64,000 bases of DNA from Ulvibacter antarcticus. Lineage in GTDB: Bacteria > Bacteroidota > Bacteroidia > Flavobacteriales > Flavobacteriaceae. Both the position numbers and the translations under genes were made by a program. This document shows, piece after piece, positions 25,308 through 33,979 of the stretch (position 1 is its first letter; the number at the start of each line of letters is the position of its first letter). The stretch is from NCBI RefSeq assembly GCF_003688405.1, contig NZ_REFC01000011.1, forward strand, positions 682,001 through 746,000. The letters are read 5' to 3'. The notes below the pieces were generated by a model. It searched no databases. It was given only the letters and a program-made list of their open reading frames with translations, and was not told the DNA's origin.

Positions 25308-27725
25308 TTAGTTAGGATTTATTTCATCATCAACCTCAGTCTCCTCATCTTCATCATCCGGAATAATTTTAAGTGCCGGTTTCTTCAATGTCTCCTTATT
25401 GGCTATGCTCCTTTCGAGTGATAGTAATAGAGAAGGGAGTAAAAGTAAATTCGCTAACATTGCAAAAAGCAGCGTTGCAGATACCAAAGCACCTAAGGCT
25501 ACAGTTCCACCAAAGCTGGAAATAGTAAAGACTGAAAATCCGAAGAACAACACTATTGATGTATAAAACATACTAACACCTGTTTCACGAAGTGCTGCAT
25601 AAACAGATTTTTTAATCTTCCAATTGTTAGCAATTAATTCCTGACGGTATTTTGCTAAAAAGTGAATTGTGTCATCCACCGAGATCCCAAAAGCAATACT
25701 AAATACTAAAATGGTAGATGGCTTAATAGGTACCCCTATGAACCCCATTAGTCCAGCGGTAATAATAAGAGGCAATAAGTTTGGGATAAGTGAAACCAGG
25801 ATCATTCGCATACTTCTAAACATCCACGCCATGAATAATGCAATTAATAAGATGGCCAGTGATAGTGAAATGATTAGATTATTAACCAGATATTTGGTTC
25901 CTTTCTGAAAAACAAGTGCCTTTCCGGTAATCGATACATCATATCTCTCTGGAGGAAATATTTTTATAATTTTTGCCTTTAGATCTTCTTCAATTCGGTC
26001 GAAACGCTCTGTTTCAGTATCACTCATAAAAGTGGTAATACGGGCATACTGACCAGTAGAATCGACATAACTAGAGAGCAGATTTGTGTTTTTTGCACTG
26101 TTCTTAGCATACGACAATAAAAAAGTTCGTTCCTGGCTGTTGGGTAATTGATAGTATTCGGGATTACCGTTGTAATAGGCCTGTTTCGAATATTTAACTA
26201 ATTCTGCAACGGATAAGGGTCTTGAAAATTCCGGAAATTCTTCAATATATTCCTGAAGTTCGTCAATTCGTTTAAGTGTGGCCAAATTCATAACACCTTT
26301 TGGGCGTTTAGTATCGACAAGTATTTCCATTGGCATAATGCCTTTGTATTCCTTTTCAAAATAGCGAATATCCTTATAGAATTCTGCTTGTTTTGGCATG
26401 TCCTCAATGAGACTTCCGGATATTTTTATATTAAAAATTCCAATAATACTAGCACATAGTAATAAAATGGCCGAAATATAAATGGCAATTCGATGTCCAC
26501 GCACCATTTTTTCCATCCAATTCACAAAACCATTAATCCATCCTTTATTTAGGTGTTTTAAGTGCTTGTTCTTCGGAACGGCCATATAACTATATAAAAT
26601 AGGTATAATTAAAAGGCTGAGTAAAAAGATAGCAATGATATTTATGGAAGCAACGATTCCAAACTCTTTTAACAACTGACTATTAGTAAGAATAAATGTA
26701 GCAAATCCTGATGCCGTCGTTACATTGGTCATTAAGGTGGCATTTCCAACTTTAGTAATAACGCGTTGCAAAGATTTGGCCTGATTTCCATGTTGCTTGA
26801 TCTCCTGTTGGTATTTATTGATCAAGAAAATACAGTTGGGAATACCTATTACAATAATAAGCGGAGGAATTAAAGCAGTAAGTACAGTGATCTCATATTG
26901 CAGTAATCCCAATATTCCGAAAGCCCACATTACACCAATTATAACGGTTACCATCGATATTAAAGTAGCACGGAATGACCTGAAAAAGAAGAAAAAGATG
27001 ATGGAGGTTACCGCTAGTGCAGCCCCGATAAACATTCCTATCTCGTCAATTATATTTTGGGAGTTGAGGGTGCGTATATAGGGCATCCCGGAGGTGTGTA
27101 CATTAATACCCGTTTCAGCTTCAAAAGCGCGGACTCTAGGGATTAATACAGTGTCAATAAACGCCTTTCGAACTGGAGTGTTTACAATATCCTTATGAAG
27201 ATAAACTGCAGTCCGAACCGATTTTTTGTCGGGACTATATACCAGACCATTGTAAAATGGAAGTTTTGAGAAAAGCTCGTATTTATATTGCTTTAAATTT
27301 TCAGTAGTAAAAACAGTGTCATTTAAAAAAGGCACCATCTTAAAACCGGCTGAGTCAGTTCTTTTTTCTAGTTTCTGAAGATCACTCAATGCCAGTGTGA
27401 ATTCTACGGCTGAAGCTTTTTTGAGATCATCGGACAAACGATTCCATGCCGAAAATTTTTCGGGTGTAAAAAGTGTTGAATCTTTTACTCCAAGAACTAT
27501 TAAATTTCCTTCTTCTCCAAACTTGTCTAAGAAATTTTTGTACTCAAGATTGATCTCATGATCATCCGGCAATAAATTAGCTTCAGAATAGGTAAATCGC
27601 ATATGTTTCCATTGCATTCCGAAGAAAACGGTAATAAGGGCGATCACAATAAGAATCAGTGTTCTATTCCGAAGAATAAATCGGGCAGTTGCACTCCAAA
27701 AACCAATACTGAAAAGTTTATTCAA
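25308..27725 (-). CDS. RND/MMPL-type exporter (HAE3-like)
   Basis: An 805-residue RND-superfamily membrane protein with the two-fold repeat of membrane blocks (five helices each in the C-terminal half of each repeat) and two periplasmic loops. The second block has the usual proton-relay motif (AFGISVDDTIHFLAKYRQE), but the equivalent place in the first block reads IGIPNCIFLINKYQQE, without an Asp, so that half may not carry protons. The only in-frame start that fits is TTG at 27725, because a TAA stops the frame two codons upstream; a TACCTTTG element lies 25 bases before it. A charged Asp/Glu-rich tail closes the protein. Lipid or hopanoid transport is typical of the group but unproven here. 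Confidence 0.88.
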   Translation of the reverse strand: MNKLFSIGFWSATARFILRNRTLILIVIALITVFFGMQWKHMRFTYSEANLLPDDHEINLEYKNFLDKFGEEGNLIVLGVKDSTLFTPEKFSAWNRLSDDLKKASAVEFTLALSDLQKLEKRTDSAGFKMVPFLNDTVFTTENLKQYKYELFSKLPFYNGLVYSPDKKSVRTAVYLHKDIVNTPVRKAFIDTVLIPRVRAFEAETGINVHTSGMPYIRTLNSQNIIDEIGMFIGAALAVTSIIFFFFFRSFRATLISMVTVIIGVMWAFGILGLLQYEITVLTALIPPLIIVIGIPNCIFLINKYQQEIKQHGNQAKSLQRVITKVGNATLMTNVTTASGFATFILTNSQLLKEFGIVASINIIAIFLLSLLIIPILYSYMAVPKNKHLKHLNKGWINGFVNWMEKMVRGHRIAIYISAILLLCASIIGIFNIKISGSLIEDMPKQAEFYKDIRYFEKEYKGIMPMEILVDTKRPKGVMNLATLKRIDELQEYIEEFPEFSRPLSVAELVKYSKQAYYNGNPEYYQLPNSQERTFLLSYAKNSAKNTNLLSSYVDSTGQYARITTFMSDTETERFDRIEEDLKAKIIKIFPPERYDVSITGKALVFQKGTKYLVNNLIISLSLAILLIALFMAWMFRSMRMILVSLIPNLLPLIITAGLMGFIGVPIKPSTILVFSIAFGISVDDTIHFLAKYRQELIANNWKIKKSVYAALRETGVSMFYTSIVLFFGFSVFTISSFGGTVALGALVSATLLFAMLANLLLLPSLLLSLERSIANKETLKKPALKIIPDDEDEETEVDDEINPN

Positions 27726-27749
27726 GACTTATCTAATGTTACGAATTGG

Positions 27750-27757
27750 CAAAGGTA
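27750..27757 (-). promoter_or_regulatory. -7 element of the RND/MMPL exporter gene
   Basis: TACCTTTG on the minus strand, exact TAnnTTTG match, with a weak TTTC 18 bases further upstream. It places the transcript start between the stop codon and the TTG at 27725, which supports that start. Confidence 0.45.
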
Positions 27758-27804
27758 TGAATAAGTTATAAGGAAGAAATATTTTTTGACCACATTTTCG
27801 GCCA

Positions 27805-29064
27805 TTATAGCTTCAGATAGAAAGTAAATTTGAAGGCGATATTGTCTTCAAATTTAGGTAGGTGATAATAACCATAACGATACGCGAAACTGAGTCCGAA
27901 ACCATAAAGTATCTTATTTATTTCCAGGCCAGATTCTGAGTAGAATTGCTCTAAAGTTTTAATAGGAATTCCAATGTGGGCATCCTTTTCTGAAAGATCT
28001 CCAAGTGCGTGTTTAGTAATAAAAACGAGCTCCGGCTGTATCTTTTTTGAAATATTAAAACGGCGAAGGCTATGTTTTACCTGAAGCGTTGTAAGTCGGT
28101 CCGAGAAAAACTCCCCAAAATACATGGTCTCGAAACTTCGCCTTCCTGCTACAGAAAAACGTTTCAGAACTGTACCTTTTGTTGGGCTATTAGGGTAGGC
28201 GTGAAACAAATGGGTTAAGGGAACATCTCCAGTTGCCAAAAGTCCTTCCAGTAAAAAATTAGTTGATGATAGATCGGTTCTTTTAATGTAATAATCCAAT
28301 TTTAAGCCAAACTTAGTGTAATTGAAATCACTTTTAGTAATGCCTTTAATTCCTTGCGTTACCTGAGCACTAATTTTAGGAAAGCCATCAAAGTATTCTA
28401 TTTTCCCATCATCGGTTGTAAAAAAATTGGTTTTAGGGCTTATACGCACAGATAGCGTAGTTTCGGCGATTTCGTAGCTGTCATAAATAATACCATCCTT
28501 CCAAAAAAGATAATTTTCGGTTTGTTCGATTCTACTTCGTGATAAGCGGGCCTCAGCGAGAAATTTTTTCGAAAATTCGTGTTGTATATTTGTTTGCCAG
28601 GATCGATGCTTATAGAATTGAGTTACGTTTACTAATCGCGGTTCAAAAACTGAATAGACTCTGGAATCGGTAAGATATTCAAAGGAACCTATTTCTCGTA
28701 TGTCATCGGTGTAATAGAGGTTTACCCATGTATTTTTTTCTTCTTCTAAGCGAGCACTACCTCCTAATGAAAATTTCACATCTTCATCTTTAAAACCATA
28801 AGCTACATACCCACCAAATTTGTAGATTTCCGAAAGACGGTTATTGGTTACTCCTCCAACCCCTAAGCGAAGGCCTTCAAAATTGTTATACTTAACAATG
28901 TATTTGAGATCGACATCGAAAAAACCAATAGGGTAAAATCCGGTGTTAAACGGGTTTGCTTTTTTATTAGTATTTGTAGTATCCGGCTTTGTGGTAATTG
29001 CTGGTTCTTGCGCAAGTACGGAAAATCCCGTAAAGAGAAGAAGAATCAGTAAAAAGTTGCGCAT
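27805..29064 (-). CDS. Outer-membrane beta-barrel protein, DUF5686-like
   Basis: A 419-residue exported protein with a signal peptide ending VLAQ (about 18) and a short polar stretch. The rest is a run of amphipathic strands with many Tyr, Phe, Gly and Arg (for example FEGLRLGVGGVTNNR, NILYGFGLSFAYRYGYYHL) ending FKFTFYLKL, as barrels do. The opening FNTGFYPIGFFDVDLKYIVKYNNFEGLRLGVG pattern resembles the barrel half of DUF5686 proteins, but the N-terminal carboxypeptidase-regulatory domain of that family is missing, so this is a half-length form. Family assignment is moderate. It follows the exporter gene on the same strand in reverse order, with frr upstream. Confidence 0.72.
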   Translation of the reverse strand: MRNFLLILLLFTGFSVLAQEPAITTKPDTTNTNKKANPFNTGFYPIGFFDVDLKYIVKYNNFEGLRLGVGGVTNNRLSEIYKFGGYVAYGFKDEDVKFSLGGSARLEEEKNTWVNLYYTDDIREIGSFEYLTDSRVYSVFEPRLVNVTQFYKHRSWQTNIQHEFSKKFLAEARLSRSRIEQTENYLFWKDGIIYDSYEIAETTLSVRISPKTNFFTTDDGKIEYFDGFPKISAQVTQGIKGITKSDFNYTKFGLKLDYYIKRTDLSSTNFLLEGLLATGDVPLTHLFHAYPNSPTKGTVLKRFSVAGRRSFETMYFGEFFSDRLTTLQVKHSLRRFNISKKIQPELVFITKHALGDLSEKDAHIGIPIKTLEQFYSESGLEINKILYGFGLSFAYRYGYYHLPKFEDNIAFKFTFYLKL

Positions 29065-29103
29065 ACAATTTGTTTTTTATTGCAATCGGACTAAATTATA
29101 AAT

Positions 29104-29124
29104 AAAGCGGCTATATGCCGCTTT
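29104..29124 (-). terminator. Hairpin terminator after frr
   Basis: AAAGCGGC and GCCGCTTT form a perfect 8-bp stem around a 5-base loop, 27 bases past the frr stop. The T-tract on the minus strand is broken (TTTATTTATAATTT). Confidence 0.6.
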
Positions 29125-29151
29125 GTTTAACTTTTTGAATGAAAACTTTAC

Positions 29152-29706
29152 TTAAACTGTCATGATTTCTTTTTCCTTTTTGGTAAGAATTGCATCAATT
29201 TTGTTGATGTGTTCATCTGTCATCTTCTGGATATCGATTTCAACATTTTTTTGAAGGTCTTCGGAAATATCCAGGTCTTTTAATTCGCTGTTTGCATTTT
29301 TACGATCATTTCTTACACCGATCTTCGATTCTTCGGCTTCATGTTTCGCTTGCTTTGCCAAGTCCCGTCTCCGTTCTTCGGTTAAAGGAGGTACATTTAT
29401 AATAATACTTTCACCATTGTTCATTGGATTAAATCCAATATTTGCCAAGTGAATTCCTTTTTCAATATCAGGGATCAAATTCTTTTCCCAAGGCTGAATG
29501 GTGATAGTCATACCGTCGGGAGTACTCACATTTGCTACCTGACCTAAAGGCGTAGGACTGCCGTAATAATCGACCATTACACCTGCAACCATGGATGGAG
29601 TTGCTTTACCTGCACGGATGTTGACAAATTTCTTTTCAAGGTGTAATAATGCATCATGCATTGCTTCCTTTGTACTATCGAGTATAAATTTAATTTCTTC
29701 TTCCAT
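29152..29706 (-). CDS. frr: Ribosome recycling factor
   Basis: Splits post-termination ribosomes together with EF-G. The protein from the ATG at 29706 has 184 residues, the standard RRF length, and begins MEEEIKFILDSTKEAMHDAL. Conserved family segments are visible: VNIRAGKATPSMV, YYGSPTPLGQVANVS, IQPWEKNLIPDIEKGI and VPPLTEERRRDLAK. The open frame extends to 29775, but the extra residues are not part of RRF and the internal ATG is right. It follows pyrH on the same strand with 184 bases between, the usual pyrH-frr pairing. Confidence 0.97.
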   Translation of the reverse strand: MEEEIKFILDSTKEAMHDALLHLEKKFVNIRAGKATPSMVAGVMVDYYGSPTPLGQVANVSTPDGMTITIQPWEKNLIPDIEKGIHLANIGFNPMNNGESIIINVPPLTEERRRDLAKQAKHEAEESKIGVRNDRKNANSELKDLDISEDLQKNVEIDIQKMTDEHINKIDAILTKKEKEIMTV

Positions 29707-29890
29707 ATTAATGTCAGCTTGAGACTGATATCTTTTTGCGTTAACGTTTAACCTTGTCTTGAAAAGCAAATACACGAAACGTTCAATAAAATATTGGTGT
29801 ATTCGGCTTGCTTGACGTAGTCAATATAAGATTTTTCAATGATTTTTCAAAAATCGAGCCATTTATTGGGTTGCTTCAGAAGAGAAATTA

Positions 29891-30598
29891 TTAGAGATTT
29901 ACTTTCGTTCCGATTTTTTCTCCGGAAACAACCTTCATTAAATTGCCTTTGGTATTCATGTCAAACACTATAATAGGCAATTCATTTTCTTGACTTAATG
30001 TAAAGGCGGTAGTATCCATCACCTTCAAACCTTTCCGAAGCACATCATCAAAAGTAATAAAATCGAATTTTGTTGCACTTCTGTCTTTTTCAGGGTCGCT
30101 GCTATAGATTCCATCAACGCGTGTACCCTTTAAGATTACATCGGCGTGTATCTCGATAGCCCGCAATACAGCTGCCGAATCTGTAGTGAAATATGGATTT
30201 CCGGTTCCACCACCAAAAATAACAACGCGACCTTTCTCCAAATGGCGAATGGCTTTCCGACGAATAAACGGTTCTGCAACTTCGTTTATCTTAATAGCAG
30301 ATTGCAATCTAGTTGGTATGTCTTCATCTTCAAGTGCCGACTGTAATGCTAATCCGTTAATAACGGTGGCGAGCATTCCCATATGATCACCTTGTACACG
30401 ATCCATTCCGCGACTGGCTCCGGCAACACCTCTAAAAATGTTTCCGCCGCCAATAACTATTGCGACTTCAACTCCTTTATCGATAATTTGCTTTATTTCT
30501 TCGGCATATTCTTTAAGTCTTTCGGGATCGATACCGTATTGACGGTTTCCCATTAGTGCTTCTCCCGATAATTTTAAAAGAATTCTTTTGTAGTGCAT
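29891..30598 (-). CDS. pyrH: UMP kinase
   Basis: Phosphorylates UMP to UDP in pyrimidine nucleotide synthesis; 235 residues, normal for the bacterial hexameric enzyme of the amino-acid-kinase fold. Visible motifs are KLSGEALMG at the N-terminus, [12 protein letters not shown] (here [12 protein letters not shown]), [13 protein letters not shown] and the ATP-site segment [15 protein letters not shown] near residue 130. It is upstream of frr, as in most bacteria, and has its own promoter between it and the tsf terminator. Confidence 0.97.
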   Translation of the reverse strand: MHYKRILLKLSGEALMGNRQYGIDPERLKEYAEEIKQIIDKGVEVAIVIGGGNIFRGVAGASRGMDRVQGDHMGMLATVINGLALQSALEDEDIPTRLQSAIKINEVAEPFIRRKAIRHLEKGRVVIFGGGTGNPYFTTDSAAVLRAIEIHADVILKGTRVDGIYSSDPEKDRSATKFDFITFDDVLRKGLKVMDTTAFTLSQENELPIIVFDMNTKGNLMKVVSGEKIGTKVNL

Positions 30599-30652
30599 AA
30601 TTGAGGTTTGCTTAATAATTTATTCGGCCTATGCCATTGAACAAATGTTGCG

Positions 30653-30660
30653 CAAAAATA
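30653..30660 (-). promoter_or_regulatory. -7 element of pyrH
   Basis: TATTTTTG on the minus strand, exact TAnnTTTG match, with a weak TTTC 16 bases upstream. It lies just after the tsf terminator and 54 bases before the pyrH ATG. Confidence 0.45.
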
Positions 30661-30689
30661 ACGAAAAATCTTGTATGAAATATGCAAAA

Positions 30690-30728
30690 TAAAAAAACCG
30701 TGTCCACAATTGTGAACACGGTTTTTAT
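30690..30728 (-). terminator. Terminator of the rpsB-tsf operon
   Basis: AAAAACCGTGT and ACACGGTTTTT form a long stem continued by CACAATTGTG, followed by T bases on the minus strand. It can work in both directions. Confidence 0.88.
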
Positions 30729-30747
30729 TTATTTAAAAAGCGAATCG

Positions 30748-31713
30748 TTATGCTAACGAAACTCTTTTGAATCCAACAACTGTTGCATCACCTTTACTAG
30801 CTACATAGCTGGCAACGCTCAACTTGTCGTCCATAATAAAGTTCTGGTCTAACAATGCTTTTTCATGATCCAAAGATGTGTTGTCTGAAATAAAACGCTC
30901 CATTTTTCCAGGAAGAATTTTGTCCCAGATCTGCTCAGGCTTACCTTCAGCTTTCAATTCTGCTTTTGCAGCTTCTTCAGCTTTAGCAAGAATCTCATCT
31001 GTTAATTGCGCTCTTGAGATATAAGTAGGCACATTTTTAAGTGTTTTTCCTAATCTTCCTAATTCGATATTATCCTTTTCAATAACTGCGATTCTGGCTT
31101 CAGTTTCAGAAGCTACGAATTCAGATGAAAAATCTTTATATGACAGTGTAGTCGCGCCCATGGAAGCAACTTGCATAGAAACGTTCTTAGCAACTTCAGC
31201 TGAGTTGTTTGTTTCTTTAGAAAGACCTGTTAAGGCACCAATTTTGTTTCCGTGAATGTAAGAACCTACGAAAGGAGCTTCTAAAGTTTCGAAACCACCG
31301 ATTTCGATCTTTTCACCGATAACTCCAGTTTGCTCGATAAGCTTTTCAGCAACGGTCATTCCGTCGAAATTAGCAGCTAAAAGCTCATCTTTTGATGAAG
31401 TATTTAGAGCGATTTCGGCCATTTTTTGAGCCATTTCTACGAAAGAATCATTTTTAGCAACAAAATCTGTCTCACAATTTAAAGAAACGATTACTCCTCT
31501 ATTGGCAGCTTCGTTTACTTTTGCGATAACAGCTCCTTCACTAGAATCTCTGTCGGCTCTTTTTTCTGCAATCTTTTGTCCTTTTTTTCTAAGGATGGCG
31601 ATTGCCTCTTCCATGTTTCCTTCTGCCTCTACTAATGCCTTTTTACAGTCCATCATTCCGGCTCCGGTTTGTTTTCTTAAATTGTTTACTTCTGCGGCGG
31701 TTACTTTTACCAT
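30748..31713 (-). CDS. tsf: Translation elongation factor Ts
   Basis: Nucleotide-exchange factor for EF-Tu, 321 residues. The N-terminal UBA-like domain and binding motif are clear: VKVTAAEVNNLRKQTGAGMMDCKKALVEAEG, with the diagnostic TGAGMMDCKKAL. The dimerisation-type core contains the segment VIVSLNCETDFVAKND. It is the second gene of the rpsB-tsf operon, 99 bases after rpsB, and ends 20 bases before a strong terminator. Length agrees with Bacteroidota EF-Ts. Confidence 0.98.
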   Translation of the reverse strand: MVKVTAAEVNNLRKQTGAGMMDCKKALVEAEGNMEEAIAILRKKGQKIAEKRADRDSSEGAVIAKVNEAANRGVIVSLNCETDFVAKNDSFVEMAQKMAEIALNTSSKDELLAANFDGMTVAEKLIEQTGVIGEKIEIGGFETLEAPFVGSYIHGNKIGALTGLSKETNNSAEVAKNVSMQVASMGATTLSYKDFSSEFVASETEARIAVIEKDNIELGRLGKTLKNVPTYISRAQLTDEILAKAEEAAKAELKAEGKPEQIWDKILPGKMERFISDNTSLDHEKALLDQNFIMDDKLSVASYVASKGDATVVGFKRVSLA

Positions 31714-31812
31714 CGTGTTAAAGTTTATTAAGGTTATGATTAAAAAAAAGTCGTTTTAATTTATTCAGAAGAAAAAACAAAAACGACCTTTATACTTTAT
31801 TGAATTGTTATT

Positions 31813-32706
31813 TTATTCTTCTTCTTTTGTAAGACCTGCTTTTTCCATGGTCTCACTTTTAGACTCAAGCTTTGTAGGCTCTTTAGCCTCTTTCATCGCT
31901 TTTTTATCTTCTTTATCTGTTGAAGGCACTTCAGCTTCTGCAGCTACAGCTTTTTTAACTTTCTTTTCTGTTTTTGGTGCTTTCTCTGCTTTAGGCTCAT
32001 CATTGTCTTTACCCGATTTTCTTTCAGCAAGACCTTCGATGATTGCATTAGAAACAGCAGTCATGATCTTATCGATAGATTTTGAGGCATCGTCATTCGA
32101 TGGGATTACATAATCAATAACACGAGGGTCACTGTTTGTATCTACCATAGCGAAGATTGGAATATTTAATTTTTGAGCTTCAGCAACTGCAATGTGCTCA
32201 CGTGTAGTATCTACAATGAACAATGCTGCAGGTAGACGACTCATGTCACTGATAGAACCTAAGTTCTTCTCAAGCTTAGCACGAAGACGATCTACTTGAA
32301 GACGTTCTTTCTTAGATAATGTAAGGAAAGTCCCATCTGCCTTCATACGATCGATAGAAGCCATTTTCTTAACAGCTTTTCTAATCGTTACGAAGTTAGT
32401 AAGCATTCCACCAGGCCATCTTTCAGTAATGTAAGGCATGTTGGCATTCTTTGCTTTTTCAGCAACAATGTCTTTAGCTTGTTTCTTGGTAGCGACGAAA
32501 AGTACTTTTCTTCCGCTGGCTGCGATTTTTTTCAAAGCTTCATTAGCTTCTTCAATTTTTGCAGCAGTTTTGTAAAGATTGATAATGTGGATTCCATTAC
32601 GCTCCATATAGATATACGGTGCCATGTTAGGATTCCATTTTCTTGTTAGGTGACCAAAGTGTACACCTGCTTCTAGTAAGTCTTTGACTTCTGTGTTGTT
32701 TGCCAT
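31813..32706 (-). CDS. rpsB: 30S ribosomal protein S2, with C-terminal extension
   Basis: Small-subunit protein uS2, 297 residues. The core (1-about 230) shows EVKDLLEAGVHFGHLTRKWNPNM, FVATKKQAKDIV, RWPGGMLTNF and the VDTNSDPRVIDYVIP-type segment. The remaining residues form a Lys/Glu-rich, low-complexity tail (KAEKAPKTEKKVKKAVAAEA and so on), which is absent from the E. coli protein but known in Bacteroidota S2. It heads the rpsB-tsf pair. A strong promoter motif was not found in the 183-base gap before it, so read-through from rplM-rpsI is possible. Confidence 0.98.
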   Translation of the reverse strand: MANNTEVKDLLEAGVHFGHLTRKWNPNMAPYIYMERNGIHIINLYKTAAKIEEANEALKKIAASGRKVLFVATKKQAKDIVAEKAKNANMPYITERWPGGMLTNFVTIRKAVKKMASIDRMKADGTFLTLSKKERLQVDRLRAKLEKNLGSISDMSRLPAALFIVDTTREHIAVAEAQKLNIPIFAMVDTNSDPRVIDYVIPSNDDASKSIDKIMTAVSNAIIEGLAERKSGKDNDEPKAEKAPKTEKKVKKAVAAEAEVPSTDKEDKKAMKEAKEPTKLESKSETMEKAGLTKEEE

Positions 32707-32843
32707 TTTGTTTTAGTTTACGTTCTGTAATGTTTAGATGTCAATCTCTCCGCTAGGCGAATATGATTTAGATACTAAACTAATTGTCCAACCCGGCAGG
32801 ATGGGACTAACAGCTGATTTAATAAAAAATTTATGAACTTGAT

Positions 32844-32890
32844 AACATGTTTTGGGTACCCCGGTTGAGATACCCAAACATGTTGGGTAT
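32844..32890 (-). terminator. Alternative hairpins downstream of rpsI
   Basis: AACATGTTTTGGGTA (32844-32858) pairs with TACCCAAACATGTT (32871-32884), 14 bp with one bulge. ATACCCAA (32870-32877) can instead pair with TTGGGTAT (32883-32890), which touches the rpsI stop. The two stems exclude each other. No solid U-run follows, so attenuation or processing is as likely as termination. Confidence 0.55.
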
Positions 32891-33276
32891 TAACGTTTCG
32901 AGAATTGGAACTTCTTACGGGCTTTCTTCTGACCGAATTTCTTACGTTCCACCATTCTTGGATCTCTTGTTAACAGACCTTCCGGTTTAAGGATGATTCT
33001 GTGTTCTGGATCTATTTCGCACATTGCGCGAGATAAAGCCAAACGAATTGCTTCTGCTTGACCAGTAATCCCACCTCCAAATACATTTACTGTAATGTCG
33101 AAAGTTTCTTCATTATTAGTAAGTACAAGAGGTTGTTTTACTTTGTATTGTAAGGTTGGCGTTGTGAAATAGTTTGCCAACTCACGTTTGTTGATAGTGA
33201 TGTTTCCTTTTCCTTCGGAAAGGTACACACGAGCAACAGCCGTTTTTCTTCTTCCTATTTTGTGTAGTGTCTCCAT
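32890..33276 (-). CDS. rpsI: 30S ribosomal protein S9
   Basis: Small-subunit protein uS9, 128 residues, the usual size. It begins [24 protein letters not shown] and ends with the conserved basic tail DPRMVERKKFGQKKARKKFQFSKR whose C-terminal Lys-Arg reaches the P-site tRNA. The GGGITGQAEAIRLALSRA core segment is intact. Its ATG overlaps the stop of rplM by one base (TAATG), so the pair is translationally coupled, as is usual for rplM-rpsI. Confidence 0.98.
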   Translation of the reverse strand: METLHKIGRRKTAVARVYLSEGKGNITINKRELANYFTTPTLQYKVKQPLVLTNNEETFDITVNVFGGGITGQAEAIRLALSRAMCEIDPEHRIILKPEGLLTRDPRMVERKKFGQKKARKKFQFSKR

Positions 33277-33731
33277 TATCTAGTTAGGTTAAGGTTAATT
33301 TCTCTTGGCTTCTGTGCTTCCTGACCGTGACCAGTACCTACATATACCTTTAAGTTTCTGAAAAGATCTGCTCCTAATTTGTTCTTAGGTAACATTCCTT
33401 TTACAGCTTTTTCAATTACCCTTGCTGGGTCCTTTCCAAATAATTCTTTAGCGGTCAAACTTCGTTGTCCACCAGGATAGCCTGTGTGACGTATATACGT
33501 CTTGTCGTCCCACTTGTTTCCTTTAAGAACGATTTTTTCGGCGTTGGTAATAATTACGTTGTCTCCACAATCTACGTGTGGTGTAAAATTTGGTTTGTGT
33601 TTGCCACGAAGTAATTTTGCAACTTCACTGGCAAGACGACCCAATGTCTGGCCGTCCGCATCTACTAAAAGCCACTCTTTGTTTACAGTGTTTTTGTTAG
33701 CAGATACTGTTTTGTAACTCAATGTATCCAT
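33276..33731 (-). CDS. rplM: 50S ribosomal protein L13
   Basis: Large-subunit protein uL13, 151 residues from the ATG at 33731; the open frame runs five codons further, but [16 protein letters not shown] is the family start in this group. Conserved segments include [50 protein letters not shown] and the [13 protein letters not shown] motif. It is the first gene of the rplM-rpsI operon and has an exact promoter about 95 bases upstream with a structured leader. Confidence 0.98.
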   Translation of the reverse strand: MDTLSYKTVSANKNTVNKEWLLVDADGQTLGRLASEVAKLLRGKHKPNFTPHVDCGDNVIITNAEKIVLKGNKWDDKTYIRHTGYPGGQRSLTAKELFGKDPARVIEKAVKGMLPKNKLGADLFRNLKVYVGTGHGQEAQKPREINLNLTR

Positions 33732-33817
33732 TTCGTTTTTTGTCAATAGGTTAATAATTCATTGATTCCCCTTATTTAAAGGGCTTAGTCCCTTTTATCG
33801 ATTAATATCGCGTAAGA
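33732..33817 (-). promoter_or_regulatory. Possible L13 autoregulatory leader
   Basis: Untranslated leader of rplM, from the predicted transcript start to the ATG. It holds AAAGGG-ACTAAG-CCCTTT (a 6-bp hairpin) and CCCCTC/AAGGGG-type complementary segments. Ribosomal-protein leaders are known upstream of L13 in Bacteroidota; whether this matches that family needs a covariance-model check. Confidence 0.3.
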
Positions 33818-33823
33818 GGGGTG

Positions 33824-33853
33824 CAAATGTAGTACTATTTATTTGAATAACAA
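33824..33853 (-). promoter_or_regulatory. Promoter of rplM-rpsI
   Basis: On the minus strand TTG (33851-33853), 19 bases, TACATTTG (33824-33831): exact in both elements and identical in spacing to the efflux-operon promoter. Confidence 0.72.
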
Positions 33854-33979
33854 GGGGTGAGAATTTAATTTTCACTCGTTTTTCTTCGGAAGTATTTGGG
33901 AATGTAAAACCGTAAAATTACAAATGTAAAATGTAGAACTGAAAAGTGCCAAATTCATGATTTGCTTTAAGTTTTATAA

